From: Fluviibacter sp964498255
GTDB lineage: Bacteria; Pseudomonadota; Gammaproteobacteria; Burkholderiales; Rhodocyclaceae
Direction of reading: 5' to 3'
Assembly (NCBI GenBank): GCA_964498255.1
Contig: CAZCGW010000006.1
Coordinates: forward strand, 1 to 64,000
DNA length: 64,000 bases
Below are positions 33,579 to 42,322 of the stretch, one piece after another. Within the stretch, counting starts at the first letter, position 1, and every line of letters begins with the position of its first letter. Under the pieces are notes generated by a model, which saw only the letters and a list, made by a program, of their open reading frames with translations, made no database searches and was not told the origin of the DNA. The position numbers and the translations under genes were made by a program.

Positions 33579-36350
33579 CTACTCAATCACCTGCACATGA
33601 GCTTCAGCCAATGGCAGGGTAAATATAAAGGTGGAACCTGTTTCAATCGGGCTTCCTTGTGAATCTGCATCATTTGATTTGCTTTCTACCCACAGTCTGC
33701 CACCAAAATGCTCAACGATCTCACGACTAATCGGCAAACCTAAACCGGTTCCCTGTGGTTTATCAGTCATGGTGTTACCACCTTGACGGAATCGTTCGAA
33801 AATAATGCCCTGATAGGCTTCTGGAATGCCGGGGCCATTATCTTTTACAGAAATTCGTGCATAACCTGCGTCATGACTCAAAGACAGCCTAATTAATCCA
33901 GCAACGGGTGGCACAAACTTGACCGCGTTCGACAAGAGATTGATGACCACCTGCTTCAAGCGATCTCTATCGACATCGACCCAGACCGGGCGCTGATCTG
34001 CTGGCAGCTCCAGTACAAAATCCGTTCCTTTATCTCTAAATAACTGACCAACCGATTCGGCAGTAGTGCTCAATAGTGGGCTTAGATCAAGCCGTTCCAC
34101 TTCCCATTCGACACGCCCCGACTCCAGCTTTGCAAAATCCAGAATCTGGTTAATGAGGCGCGTCAGACGTTCCGCCTCGCCAACAATAATGCCCAGAAAC
34201 TTAGTACGATCATCGGCCGTCATTTCGGGATCGTCATGCAACATCTCTGAAAAAGCACGAATCGAGGTTAATGGTGTGCGTAATTCATGCGTCACCGTCG
34301 ACATAAAATCGTCCTTCAGTCGATCCACTTCCATCAATTTGTCATTAGCCTGACGGAGTTCGCGGGTGGCAGCTTCCAGCTCGTTGGATTTACGCTCAAT
34401 CTCTTTGGAGTGTGCGCGTACTTGCGATGCTTCATCAAGAATATTAAGCACCTCGTCGAGGCCCAACTCTTCTTCCTGAACGACGGAACTCACCATCACA
34501 TGGGCGCTGGCTGAGCCAATGGTGCCGGCCAGCTGCGTTTCTGCAAACAGCACAAAATCGGCATCAGCCTGTAAATTACTGACCTTGGCAATGCCTTTAT
34601 TACGCGCATAACGCTGAAGACGGCTCTGTGCCTGACGTGGCCCAAGGAATCGTTTCAACAACTCAATGAGCGCATCAGCCGAGGCTGTCCCGCGCCATAT
34701 GCGGGGCGCAAGATCCCCGCTGCGTTGCACGTCCACAAACTGACTGGCAATCGCTGCTTCGTTGGCATTCTGGCGGGTGAGCGTTGATACGATGACATAA
34801 GCGCCGATGTTCAGAAGCAAACTCCAGAATAACGTATGCGAGATCGGGTCCAGACTACTCATCCCGAGCAACCGATGCGCTGCCAGCCAGGAAATACCCC
34901 AGGGGCCGTCGTGAATAAACCCACTATCGATCCAGCCTGATTTGGCAAATGACGGCAACAATGCCGTATACAGCCAGACGACAAAACCCAGACCCAGGCC
35001 AGCGAAAGCACCCAGTCGATTACCGTCCTTCCAGTACAGACCACCCAGCATCGCCGGTGCAAATTGAGCGACCGCCAAAAAGGAAATCAAGCCGATCGAC
35101 ACCAGTGCATAGGCTTCGCCCGCTCCTCTGAAATACAGATAGCCCAGCAGTAGCAAAGCCAAGATGGTGCCTCGTCGGATAAGCATAATCAGACCCGTGA
35201 GATCTGTCCGGTTCGAAATATCAAAGCGTCCGCGCAACAGAATCGGCATCACCAAATCGTTAGAGACCATGGTGGCTAGAGCAATCGTCTCTACAATCAC
35301 CATGCCTGTGGCAGCAGAGAGCCCGCCTAGAAAGACCAGAAGCGCCAATATGGGACTTCCTTCGCGCAAAGGCAGCGTCAGCAATAGCGTGTCGGCCTCA
35401 AAGGGCTGGCCATCGAAATAAATCAAGCCAGCCAGCGCAATCGGTAATACAAACAGATTAATCAGCAACATATAGAGGGGGAAAAGCCAAACCGCCCGCC
35501 GCATATGCGTTTCGTCGACATTCTCTACAACCGTAATCTGAAACTGCCGTGGCAACATCAGAATCGCCAGCCCGGACAATAGTGTCAACGCAAACCAGTT
35601 ACCGAAGTTTATGGAATCAGGTTGTAACAGTTCATTAATTTTAGGCAACAACGCTGCACGAGCAAACAAATCGCCAAAGCCATCATTCAAACCCCAAACC
35701 ACATAGGCGCCGACTGCCAGGAACGCGGCCAGCTTGAACAGGGATTCAAACGCTACCGCCAGAACCATGCCTTCATGACGTTCAGTAACATCCAGATGGC
35801 GCGTGCCAAACAGAATGGTAAATGCGGCCAGAATTATCGCGATAATGGCTGTTGAATCCGGCATGAAAGCCAGTGATTCCAACGCATCCGGAATCAAGGC
35901 TTCCGCGTCATCCGGGAAAAGGATTTTCAAACTAAATGCAATGGCCTTAAGCTGTAGTGCGATATAAGGCACGATCCCGATGACTGCAATCACAGTGACC
36001 AAACCGGCTAGCAGCTGACTCTTGCCGTAACGCGCAGAAATGAAATCGGCGATCGATGTCAGGCGCAAGCGCTTGCTGACGCGAATCATCTTCAGGATCA
36101 CTGTCGCAAACAGGAACATGATTGTGGGGCCGAGATAAATCGTCAGAAAACTCAAGCCCCCTGTCGTCGCGCGGCCAACGCTGCCATAGAACGTCCAGGA
36201 TGTGCAATAAACAGCGATTGCCAGCGAATAGACCGTCGATGTGATCACGGACCGACCGGCGTCGGCGCGTCGGTCACCGAATCGGGCGACTGCAAAGAGC
36301 GCGCCTAGATAGGCAAAAGTTGCGATTGCTACAAACCAGGTATCAATCAT
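33579..36350 (-). CDS. SSF-domain sensor histidine kinase (CrbS/CbrA-like)
   Basis: 923 residues. The N-terminal about 500 form a sodium/solute-symporter-like membrane domain. A linker and coiled coil around 640-685 then leads to a complete kinase: H688 in HELRTPLTSIRAF, N box near 804 (NLLSNAVKF), G1 DNGPGIP and G2 GTGLGLPISRE. There is no attached receiver. Kinases of this build (CrbS, CbrA, MxtR) govern acetate and carbon-source switching in gammaproteobacteria, commonly through acs. Its place beside acs here supports the same role. It overlaps an upstream 82-aa membrane protein gene by 8 nt. Confidence 0.92.
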   Translation of the reverse strand: MIDTWFVAIATFAYLGALFAVARFGDRRADAGRSVITSTVYSLAIAVYCTSWTFYGSVGRATTGGLSFLTIYLGPTIMFLFATVILKMIRVSKRLRLTSIADFISARYGKSQLLAGLVTVIAVIGIVPYIALQLKAIAFSLKILFPDDAEALIPDALESLAFMPDSTAIIAIILAAFTILFGTRHLDVTERHEGMVLAVAFESLFKLAAFLAVGAYVVWGLNDGFGDLFARAALLPKINELLQPDSINFGNWFALTLLSGLAILMLPRQFQITVVENVDETHMRRAVWLFPLYMLLINLFVLPIALAGLIYFDGQPFEADTLLLTLPLREGSPILALLVFLGGLSAATGMVIVETIALATMVSNDLVMPILLRGRFDISNRTDLTGLIMLIRRGTILALLLLGYLYFRGAGEAYALVSIGLISFLAVAQFAPAMLGGLYWKDGNRLGAFAGLGLGFVVWLYTALLPSFAKSGWIDSGFIHDGPWGISWLAAHRLLGMSSLDPISHTLFWSLLLNIGAYVIVSTLTRQNANEAAIASQFVDVQRSGDLAPRIWRGTASADALIELLKRFLGPRQAQSRLQRYARNKGIAKVSNLQADADFVLFAETQLAGTIGSASAHVMVSSVVQEEELGLDEVLNILDEASQVRAHSKEIERKSNELEAATRELRQANDKLMEVDRLKDDFMSTVTHELRTPLTSIRAFSEMLHDDPEMTADDRTKFLGIIVGEAERLTRLINQILDFAKLESGRVEWEVERLDLSPLLSTTAESVGQLFRDKGTDFVLELPADQRPVWVDVDRDRLKQVVINLLSNAVKFVPPVAGLIRLSLSHDAGYARISVKDNGPGIPEAYQGIIFERFRQGGNTMTDKPQGTGLGLPISREIVEHFGGRLWVESKSNDADSQGSPIETGSTFIFTLPLAEAHVQVIE

Positions 36351-36591
36351 GGTTCATTAGCTCCGCTTGACGCCGCGGCGTTTTAAATGAAGCCGGATCA
36401 GCAATTTTGCGCGCAACAAGAATGAGCACCAGCCATAGCGCAAACAGAACGACATAGAGGGTCGGCAGACCCATCAGATAGCCACGGTACAGCGATAGCA
36501 GCGGAAAATTAAAAAGCAGCAGCGCCACACAGCCGGCAATCCCCAGCTTCAACAGTGTTTTCTGCAGTGCTTTTGGCATAGCTACGCTCAC
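36343..36591 (-). CDS. Small membrane protein (82 aa) before SSF kinase
   Basis: 82 residues with two transmembrane helices (about 15-30 and 42-60) and a basic C-terminus (KTPRRQAELMNHD). A small two-helix protein immediately ahead of an SSF kinase is reminiscent of the small subunits of SSF transporters, but the sequence is not DUF4212. Overlaps the kinase by 8 nt, so probably co-translated and possibly a partner of its membrane domain. Confidence 0.75.
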   Translation of the reverse strand: MSVAMPKALQKTLLKLGIAGCVALLLFNFPLLSLYRGYLMGLPTLYVVLFALWLVLILVARKIADPASFKTPRRQAELMNHD

Positions 36592-36594
36592 CTA

Positions 36595-36629
36595 AAAAAG
36601 AAAAACCGGCGCAGTAACCCACGCCGGCT
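36595..36629 (-). terminator. Terminator between acs and the SSF-kinase operon
   Basis: CCGGCG-N10-CGCCGG (36606-36627) with a T-rich run on the minus strand. Because it lies ahead of the 82-aa gene, transcription from acs into the sensor operon would need read-through. Confidence 0.75.
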
Positions 36630-36795
36630 CCTCTGTTTGTTACAACCCCGCCTGCAGGCAGATCGAAGTTGCTGGCTGATTCTTAAGATCAGCTCTTATC
36701 CCGGGGTTTAACCCGGCGAGGGGCCACCCTCCTCCATGTATCTTAGTAGCCCTTCCATTCGGCGTGCAGCTCTCCAACCGCACGCCGAACCCTCA

Positions 36796-38751
36796 TTAGC
36801 CCTTGAGTTGATCAAGGATATGTGGGTTTTCCAGCGTCGAGGTATCTTGCGTAACTTCTTCACCCTTAGCCAGCGAGCGAAGCAGACGGCGCATGATCTT
36901 GCCCGAACGGGTCTTCGGCAGGTTGTCACCAAAACGAATATCTTTCGGCTTGGCGATCGGACCGATCTCCTTGCCAACGAAGTCCGACAGTTCCTTGATA
37001 ACCTTCTTCGCTTCATCGCCTGTTGGGCGTGGGCCCTTCAGAACCACGAAGGCCACAATGGCTTCACCGGTCAGGTCATCTGGACGACCCACAACGGCAG
37101 CTTCAGCCACCATCGGGTTAGCAACCAGTGCCGACTCGATTTCCATGGTGCCCATACGGTGACCCGATACGTTCAGCACGTCATCGATACGACCAGTAAT
37201 GGTGAAGTAACCATTTTCGGCATCGCGAATCGCGCCGTCACCGGCCAGATAGAGCTTGCCGCCCAGATCTTCTGGGAAGTACGATTTCTTGAAGCGATCT
37301 GGATCACCCCAAACCATACGAATCATCGATGGCCATGGTTTCTTAACAACCAGAATACCGCCCTGGCCCCAAGGTACTTCGTTACCGGTTTCGTCAACCA
37401 CAGCGGCCTGGATACCCGGGAACGGCAGCGTACACGAACCCGGAACCAGTGGCGTTGCGCCTGGCATTGGGGTAATCATGTGACCACCGGTTTCGGTTTG
37501 CCAGAAGGTATCAACGATTGGGCAGCGGCTGCCACCAACGTTCTCGTAGTACCACTCCCATGCGGTCGGGTTAATTGGCTCACCTACCGAACCCAGCAGA
37601 CGCAGGCTCGACAGATCATACTTCTTAGGATGCACAGCAGGATCGGTATCCGAAGCCTTGACCAGCGAACGGATCGCGGTTGGTGCCGTGTAGAAAATGC
37701 TGACCTTGTGCTTCTGGATCATGTCCCAGAAACGACCGGCATTCGGGAATGTCGGGATACCTTCGAAAACCACTTCAGTACCACCGCAAGCCAATGGGCC
37801 ATAGGTGATGTAAGTGTGGCCGGTAACCCAACCGATATCGGCCGTACACCAGAAAATGTCATCTTTCTTCAGATCGAAGGTGTAAAGCATGGTCAGCATG
37901 GCATGCAGCAGATAGCCGCCTGTCGAGTGCTGAACACCCTTTGGCTTGCCGGTCGAACCCGAGGTATAGAGCAGGAACAGTGGGTGTTCTGCGTCAACCC
38001 AGACTGGCTCGCACTGATCCGATTGCTTGTCGACCACATCGCTGGCCCAAACATCGCGACCGGCGGTCATGGCCACATCAGCACCCGTACGCTTGAATAC
38101 CAGAACCTTCTTACAGGCGTCACAACCGCCCATGCCGAAGGCTTCATCAGCAATTGCCTTCAATGGCAGCGACTTGCCACCACGGAACTGGCCGTCGCTA
38201 GTGATCAGCACCTTGGCACCAGCATCTTCGATACGATCGCGCAGCGATTGTGCCGAGAAACCACCGAACACGATCGAGTGCGTTGCACCGATACGGGCAC
38301 AAGCCTGCATCGAAGCGATACCATCAATGGTCATTGGCATGTAAATAATGACGCGATCGCCCTTTTCTACGCCCAGTTCCTTCAGCGCATTGGCGATCTT
38401 CGATACACGAGCCAGCAGCTCTTTGTAAGTAACTTTGGTCACCTGACCATCATCAGCTTCAAAAATCAGTGCAACTTTGTCGCCCAAGCCACGCTCAACC
38501 TGACGATCCAGACAGTTGTACGAAGCGTTCAACTTGCCATCAACGAACCAGCCGTACGTTGGTGCCTTCGACTCATCCAGCGTTTTGGTGAACGGCGTCT
38601 GCCAGCTCAGCAGCTCTTTAGCACGCTTTGCCCAGAAACCTTCGTAATCCTGTTCAGCTTCGGCACACAGGGCCTTGTAAGCATCCATGCCCGACACTGC
38701 CGCATTCTTTACGAATTCCGGGGACGGTTGGTATACCTTGGCATTCGACAT
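36796..38751 (-). CDS. acs: Acetyl-CoA synthetase
   Basis: 651-residue ANL-superfamily ligase, acetate + ATP + CoA to acetyl-CoA + AMP + PPi. ATP loop YTSGSTGKPKGVQH, WQTETGGHM, and the acetylatable C-terminal lysine in PKTRSGKIMRRLLR. The frame is open to 38877, but ATG 38751 follows GGAG with ideal spacing and gives the normal length of about 650. It is followed by a terminator and then the sensor-transporter operon, and is divergent from fumarase across a 326-bp region. Confidence 0.95.
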   Translation of the reverse strand: MSNAKVYQPSPEFVKNAAVSGMDAYKALCAEAEQDYEGFWAKRAKELLSWQTPFTKTLDESKAPTYGWFVDGKLNASYNCLDRQVERGLGDKVALIFEADDGQVTKVTYKELLARVSKIANALKELGVEKGDRVIIYMPMTIDGIASMQACARIGATHSIVFGGFSAQSLRDRIEDAGAKVLITSDGQFRGGKSLPLKAIADEAFGMGGCDACKKVLVFKRTGADVAMTAGRDVWASDVVDKQSDQCEPVWVDAEHPLFLLYTSGSTGKPKGVQHSTGGYLLHAMLTMLYTFDLKKDDIFWCTADIGWVTGHTYITYGPLACGGTEVVFEGIPTFPNAGRFWDMIQKHKVSIFYTAPTAIRSLVKASDTDPAVHPKKYDLSSLRLLGSVGEPINPTAWEWYYENVGGSRCPIVDTFWQTETGGHMITPMPGATPLVPGSCTLPFPGIQAAVVDETGNEVPWGQGGILVVKKPWPSMIRMVWGDPDRFKKSYFPEDLGGKLYLAGDGAIRDAENGYFTITGRIDDVLNVSGHRMGTMEIESALVANPMVAEAAVVGRPDDLTGEAIVAFVVLKGPRPTGDEAKKVIKELSDFVGKEIGPIAKPKDIRFGDNLPKTRSGKIMRRLLRSLAKGEEVTQDTSTLENPHILDQLKG

Positions 38752-39077
38752 GTTGCATCTCCTCGCTATTGTTAGATACTGCCTGGTTACACCGAAGTGT
38801 ATACACGCCTCGGGCCGGCATTTAGGCACCGGTCTCTGCTTACCAGAGATCGGACCGTACGCTGGGTACGTGATCATTTAATGACCTAAGCCTTACACCC
38901 TGCTTACACGTCAAAGCCTTTATTTATACGGGTTTTGTGCGGCATTGCACCATTTATTGATCCTGATCAAATCGTGCCAAATAATGCCGTTTTCATTACA
39001 ATTCGAAAAGCGCAAAATTACATGCTGCGCAACGCTTTCAAGCTTTCAACCCATTAACAGTCGTCCGGGAAACCACC
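38752..39077. promoter_or_regulatory. acs/fumarase divergent regulatory region
   Basis: 326 bp without a gene. Next to acs are three small inverted repeats: TACAC/GTGTA at 38788-38801, TCTCTG/CAGAGA at 38833-38849 and CGTAC/GTACG at 38856-38870. In the middle is GTGC-N6-GCAC at 38937-38950, and next to it the FNR-type palindrome at 38957-38970. A TACAAT -10 candidate (38997-39002) faces fumarase. Confidence 0.6.
38957..38970. promoter_or_regulatory. FNR/Anr-type binding site
   Basis: TTGATCCTGATCAA matches the FNR consensus TTGAT-N4-ATCAA exactly on both strands. Its centre is about 45 bp ahead of the transcription start implied by the TACAAT box, close to the -41.5 position of class II activation of fumarase. 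For acs it lies 206 bp upstream of the start codon. An FNR/Anr-type protein is not encoded in the window. Confidence 0.65.
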
Positions 39078-40607
39078 ATGACCGCTATCAAGCAAGAAGA
39101 CTTCATCCAGTCCATCGCCGATGCCTTCCAGTACATCAGCTACTACCACCCGCTCGACTATATTAAAGCACTAGGCGAAGCTTACAAGCGCGAAGAAAGC
39201 CCGGCCGCCAAAGATGCCATCGCCCAGATTCTGACTAACTCGCGCATGGCCGCCGAAGGCCACCGTCCGATCTGCCAGGATACCGGCATCGCCGTTGTCT
39301 TCCTCAAAGTCGGTCAGAACCTCAAATGGGACGCCACCCTAAGCGTTCAGGAAATGGTCAACGAAGGCGTTCGTCGTGCCTACCTGAACCCGGATAACAC
39401 CCTGCGCGCTTCTGTGCTGCTCGACCCGGCTGGCGCCCGTAAGAACTCCAAAGACAACACCCCGGCTGTTGTTCACTATGAAATCGTCCCAGGTGACGAA
39501 CTCGAAGTCATCTGCGCTGCCAAGGGTGGCGGTTCGGAAAACAAAACCAAGTTCTACGCACTGAACCCATCCGACTCGATCGTTGACTGGGTACTGAAGA
39601 CGGTACCCACCATGGGCGCTGGCTGGTGCCCACCCGGCATCCTCGGCATCGGCATTGGTGGCACGCCAGAAAAAGCCATGCTCATGGCCAAGGAATCCCT
39701 GATGGCTCCCTGCGACATCCACGAGCTGCAAGCCAAGGCCGCCGAAGGTCATACGCTCACCCGCGTTGAAGAACTGCGCCTCGAACTGTACGAGAAGGTT
39801 AACGCTCTCGGCATTGGCGCACAGGGTCTGGGCGGCTTAACCACCGTTCTGGATGTAAAGATTCTGGATTATCCAACCCACGCCGCTTCGTTGCCCGTGG
39901 CCATGATCCCGAACTGTGCCGCCACCCGCCACGTCCACTTCCACCTCGATGGTTCCGGCCCGGCCCACCTGCCGACACCTAAAGTAGAAGATTGGCCAGA
40001 TGTCACCTGGGCACCGGATGTTAAGAAAGCCAAGCGCGTTAACCTCGACACGCTGACCAAAGAAGAAGTCGCTTCGTGGCAACCAGGTGACATCCTGCTG
40101 CTCAACGGCAAGATGCTCACCGGTCGCGATGCCGCCCACAAGCGTATTCAAGACATGCTGGCCCGTGGCGAAAAACTCCCGGTCGACTTCACCAACCGCG
40201 TTATCTATTACGTTGGCCCGGTTGACCCGGTTCGCGACGAAGTCGTTGGCCCGGCCGGTCCGACCACGGCAACCCGCATGGATAAGTTCACCCGCATGAT
40301 GCTAGAAAAGACCGGTCTGATCTCGATGGTAGGCAAAGCCGAGCGTGGCCCGGTCGCGATTGAAGCCATTCGTGACAACAAGGCCGCGTATCTCATGGCG
40401 GTTGGCGGTGCTGCCTATCTGGTGTCCAAAGCCATCAAAGAAGCCAAGGTGGTGGGCTTTGCTGACCTGGGCATGGAAGCCATTTACGAGTTCACGGTTG
40501 AAGACATGCCGGTAACGGTCGCTGTTGATGCCACAGGCACCTCGGTGCATGAGACTGGCCCGAAAGAATGGCAGGTCAAGATCGGCAAAATCCCGGTCAA
40601 GTCCTAA
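39078..40607 (+). CDS. Class I fumarate hydratase
   Basis: 509-residue iron-sulfur fumarase (FumA/TtdA-TtdB fused type), fumarate + water to malate. Cluster cysteines: C66 (ICQDTG), C184 (GWCPPGI) and C280 (PNCAATRH), spaced 118 and 96 residues as in E. coli FumA. The C-terminal catalytic beta domain (GPTTATRMDKF, about 395-405) is intact. It is some 40 residues shorter than FumA at the N-terminus. A good Shine-Dalgarno (CGGGAAACC) precedes the ATG. The oxygen-labile cluster and the upstream FNR box fit low-oxygen expression, while class II fumarase would be elsewhere in the genome. Confidence 0.94.
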   Translation: MTAIKQEDFIQSIADAFQYISYYHPLDYIKALGEAYKREESPAAKDAIAQILTNSRMAAEGHRPICQDTGIAVVFLKVGQNLKWDATLSVQEMVNEGVRRAYLNPDNTLRASVLLDPAGARKNSKDNTPAVVHYEIVPGDELEVICAAKGGGSENKTKFYALNPSDSIVDWVLKTVPTMGAGWCPPGILGIGIGGTPEKAMLMAKESLMAPCDIHELQAKAAEGHTLTRVEELRLELYEKVNALGIGAQGLGGLTTVLDVKILDYPTHAASLPVAMIPNCAATRHVHFHLDGSGPAHLPTPKVEDWPDVTWAPDVKKAKRVNLDTLTKEEVASWQPGDILLLNGKMLTGRDAAHKRIQDMLARGEKLPVDFTNRVIYYVGPVDPVRDEVVGPAGPTTATRMDKFTRMMLEKTGLISMVGKAERGPVAIEAIRDNKAAYLMAVGGAAYLVSKAIKEAKVVGFADLGMEAIYEFTVEDMPVTVAVDATGTSVHETGPKEWQVKIGKIPVKS

Positions 40608-40632
40608 GCATTACCCGCAGGAAATCCACCGG

Positions 40633-41445
40633 GTGTCGATAGCGCAACGTTCCGTGATCGGAGTCTTTGACTCCGGTCTGGGCGGGCTGTCGGTACTCGG
40701 TGCCCTGGCAGATGTCTGCCCGGCTGCAGACCTCATCTACGCAGCAGACACAGCACATGTGCCTTATGGCAACAAAACCCCCGATCAAATCCGCGCCCGC
40801 GTACTGGCCATGGGCAAAGCCCTCATTAACGAAGGCTGCACTGCCCTAGTAGTCGCTTGCAATACAGCTACTGCTGAAGCCATTGAAGCCTTACGCGCAG
40901 CACACCCGAACATTCCCATCGTTGGCATTGAGCCTGGTATTAAACCAGCCGCACTGAATACCGAAACAGGCAAGATCGCCGTACTTGCAACAGCAGCTAC
41001 CGCCAAGAGCCAGCGCCTCGCGTTACTTATTGCACGCCATGCGCCGCATAAAACCGTACACATTATCCCCTGCCACGGCTGGGCGACCGAGGTTGAAAAT
41101 CTGAATCTTGATGCACCTTCCATTGTTGAAGACATCAATTCACAATTACTACCCTTGATTAACCAAGGCGTAGACCAAGTGGTTCTGGGCTGCACACACT
41201 ATGACTTCCTGGTCCCTACCCTCAGCCGACTCATTGATGACCGTGCTCAGCTGGTTGGTGTTGCGGATGCTGTTGCAAGACAAGCCTGCAAGGTTGCCAT
41301 TACAGATAACGCCTCTGGTTTAGGGAACATTCGATTGATGTCGACCATGAACCCCGTTCGGCTAACAGAAGCTGCCAGAGTTCTTGGGCTAGAAAAAGTC
41401 GTTGATCACATGAACACAGCCCCAGAGCTGCTAATTGCTGATTAA
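40633..41445 (+). CDS. murI: Glutamate racemase
   Basis: 270-residue cofactor-independent racemase providing D-glutamate for peptidoglycan. Catalytic pair C76 (VVACNTATAE) and C187 (LGCTHYDFL), with D13 and S14 (FDSGLGG) and H189. The frame extends upstream into fumarase, but GTG 40633 with AGGA about 11 nt before it gives the correct N-terminus (SVIGVFDSGLGG). It lies 25 nt after fumarase, so it may be co-transcribed. Confidence 0.93.
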   Translation: MSIAQRSVIGVFDSGLGGLSVLGALADVCPAADLIYAADTAHVPYGNKTPDQIRARVLAMGKALINEGCTALVVACNTATAEAIEALRAAHPNIPIVGIEPGIKPAALNTETGKIAVLATAATAKSQRLALLIARHAPHKTVHIIPCHGWATEVENLNLDAPSIVEDINSQLLPLINQGVDQVVLGCTHYDFLVPTLSRLIDDRAQLVGVADAVARQACKVAITDNASGLGNIRLMSTMNPVRLTEAARVLGLEKVVDHMNTAPELLIAD

Positions 41446-41460
41446 CACGACCCGAAACGC

Positions 41461-42291
41461 ATGCCTCACAGCCAGTTTGAACAACGTGGGCTAAAAACAG
41501 CCCCGTTTACTGTAATGCATGCCGTCATCGTACTTTGCTCTTCAGCAGCTGCTGGAGAAGAAAGCACAATGACCCCAACGGCCAAGGTAGCACAAAAAAT
41601 TCAGGCCAAAATCCATCCCATGGTTCAACTGCCGGTCTCATACAACTACAATCAAAACCGACAAGCGAACCAGAATTACACCCAGGCACAGTTCCAGTTT
41701 GACCCTGTACTCCCCATCATGACCGGGGCGCGGTCTGGCATTATTCTAAATCCGATGTTTACTGACAACCTCATTACTCAGAATCAGCAAACAGCCAATC
41801 AAGCCACGCCATTACAGTTGGCCACCTATTTCGCCACCGAAACAACCGATTTCCTTTACGGTATAGGCCCCTTTATCCAGATGCCTACTGCCAACCCCAG
41901 CGTAGGGTCTCAGCAAACAGGGCTTGGTGTCTCTTATGGCCTGTTCTACCAGCCCGAGCACTGGGTCATCGGTGCTACGGCTTATAACGCCTGGGGTGTG
42001 GGCAAAAACGTCTCTGCCGGCACTGCAAACGTCTATTACTACACTCCGACAATCTCTTACACCACCGACAATGCCTGGTCTTATAGCCTACAGAGCTGGA
42101 TAAATGGCAACCCGACCAATGGTGCAATGAATAACACCAACCAGCTGATTTTAAGCTTTGGAAAAACGCATAGCTTAAGGCGATCTAGCATTCAGTGGCA
42201 GATCGGTCCAACGTACATGGTGACTCAAACCCCCACCAGCCCACAAGGCTGGGGAGGTTACTTTAGCCTAACGGCTGCCTTTACAGAATAA
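41461..42291 (+). CDS. Outer-membrane-like protein, 'neuromedin U'-type
   Basis: 276 residues. Short hydrophobic N-terminus (VMHAVIVLCSSAAAGEE), then many alternating aromatic/polar strands (VLPIMTGARSGIILNPMF, GLGVSYGLFYQPEHWVIGA) and a C-terminal YFSLTAAFTE typical of beta-strands. The pattern resembles bacterial proteins often annotated as neuromedin U or transporter-like outer-membrane proteins. The signal peptide is weakly defined, and an internal ATG at 41515 is an alternative start. Gln/Asn-rich segments (YNQNRQANQNYTQAQF) are unusual. Function unknown. It follows murI by 15 nt. Confidence 0.65.
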   Translation: MPHSQFEQRGLKTAPFTVMHAVIVLCSSAAAGEESTMTPTAKVAQKIQAKIHPMVQLPVSYNYNQNRQANQNYTQAQFQFDPVLPIMTGARSGIILNPMFTDNLITQNQQTANQATPLQLATYFATETTDFLYGIGPFIQMPTANPSVGSQQTGLGVSYGLFYQPEHWVIGATAYNAWGVGKNVSAGTANVYYYTPTISYTTDNAWSYSLQSWINGNPTNGAMNNTNQLILSFGKTHSLRRSSIQWQIGPTYMVTQTPTSPQGWGGYFSLTAAFTE

Positions 42292-42322
42292 ACAGAAAAC
42301 CAACCTATCTAACCGACACACC

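Noticed and set aside
36736..38775. 679-codon open frame on the plus strand opposite acs
   Set aside because: It is fully antisense to a highly conserved acetyl-CoA synthetase, has composition typical of a mirrored coding frame, and shows no recognisable motif.
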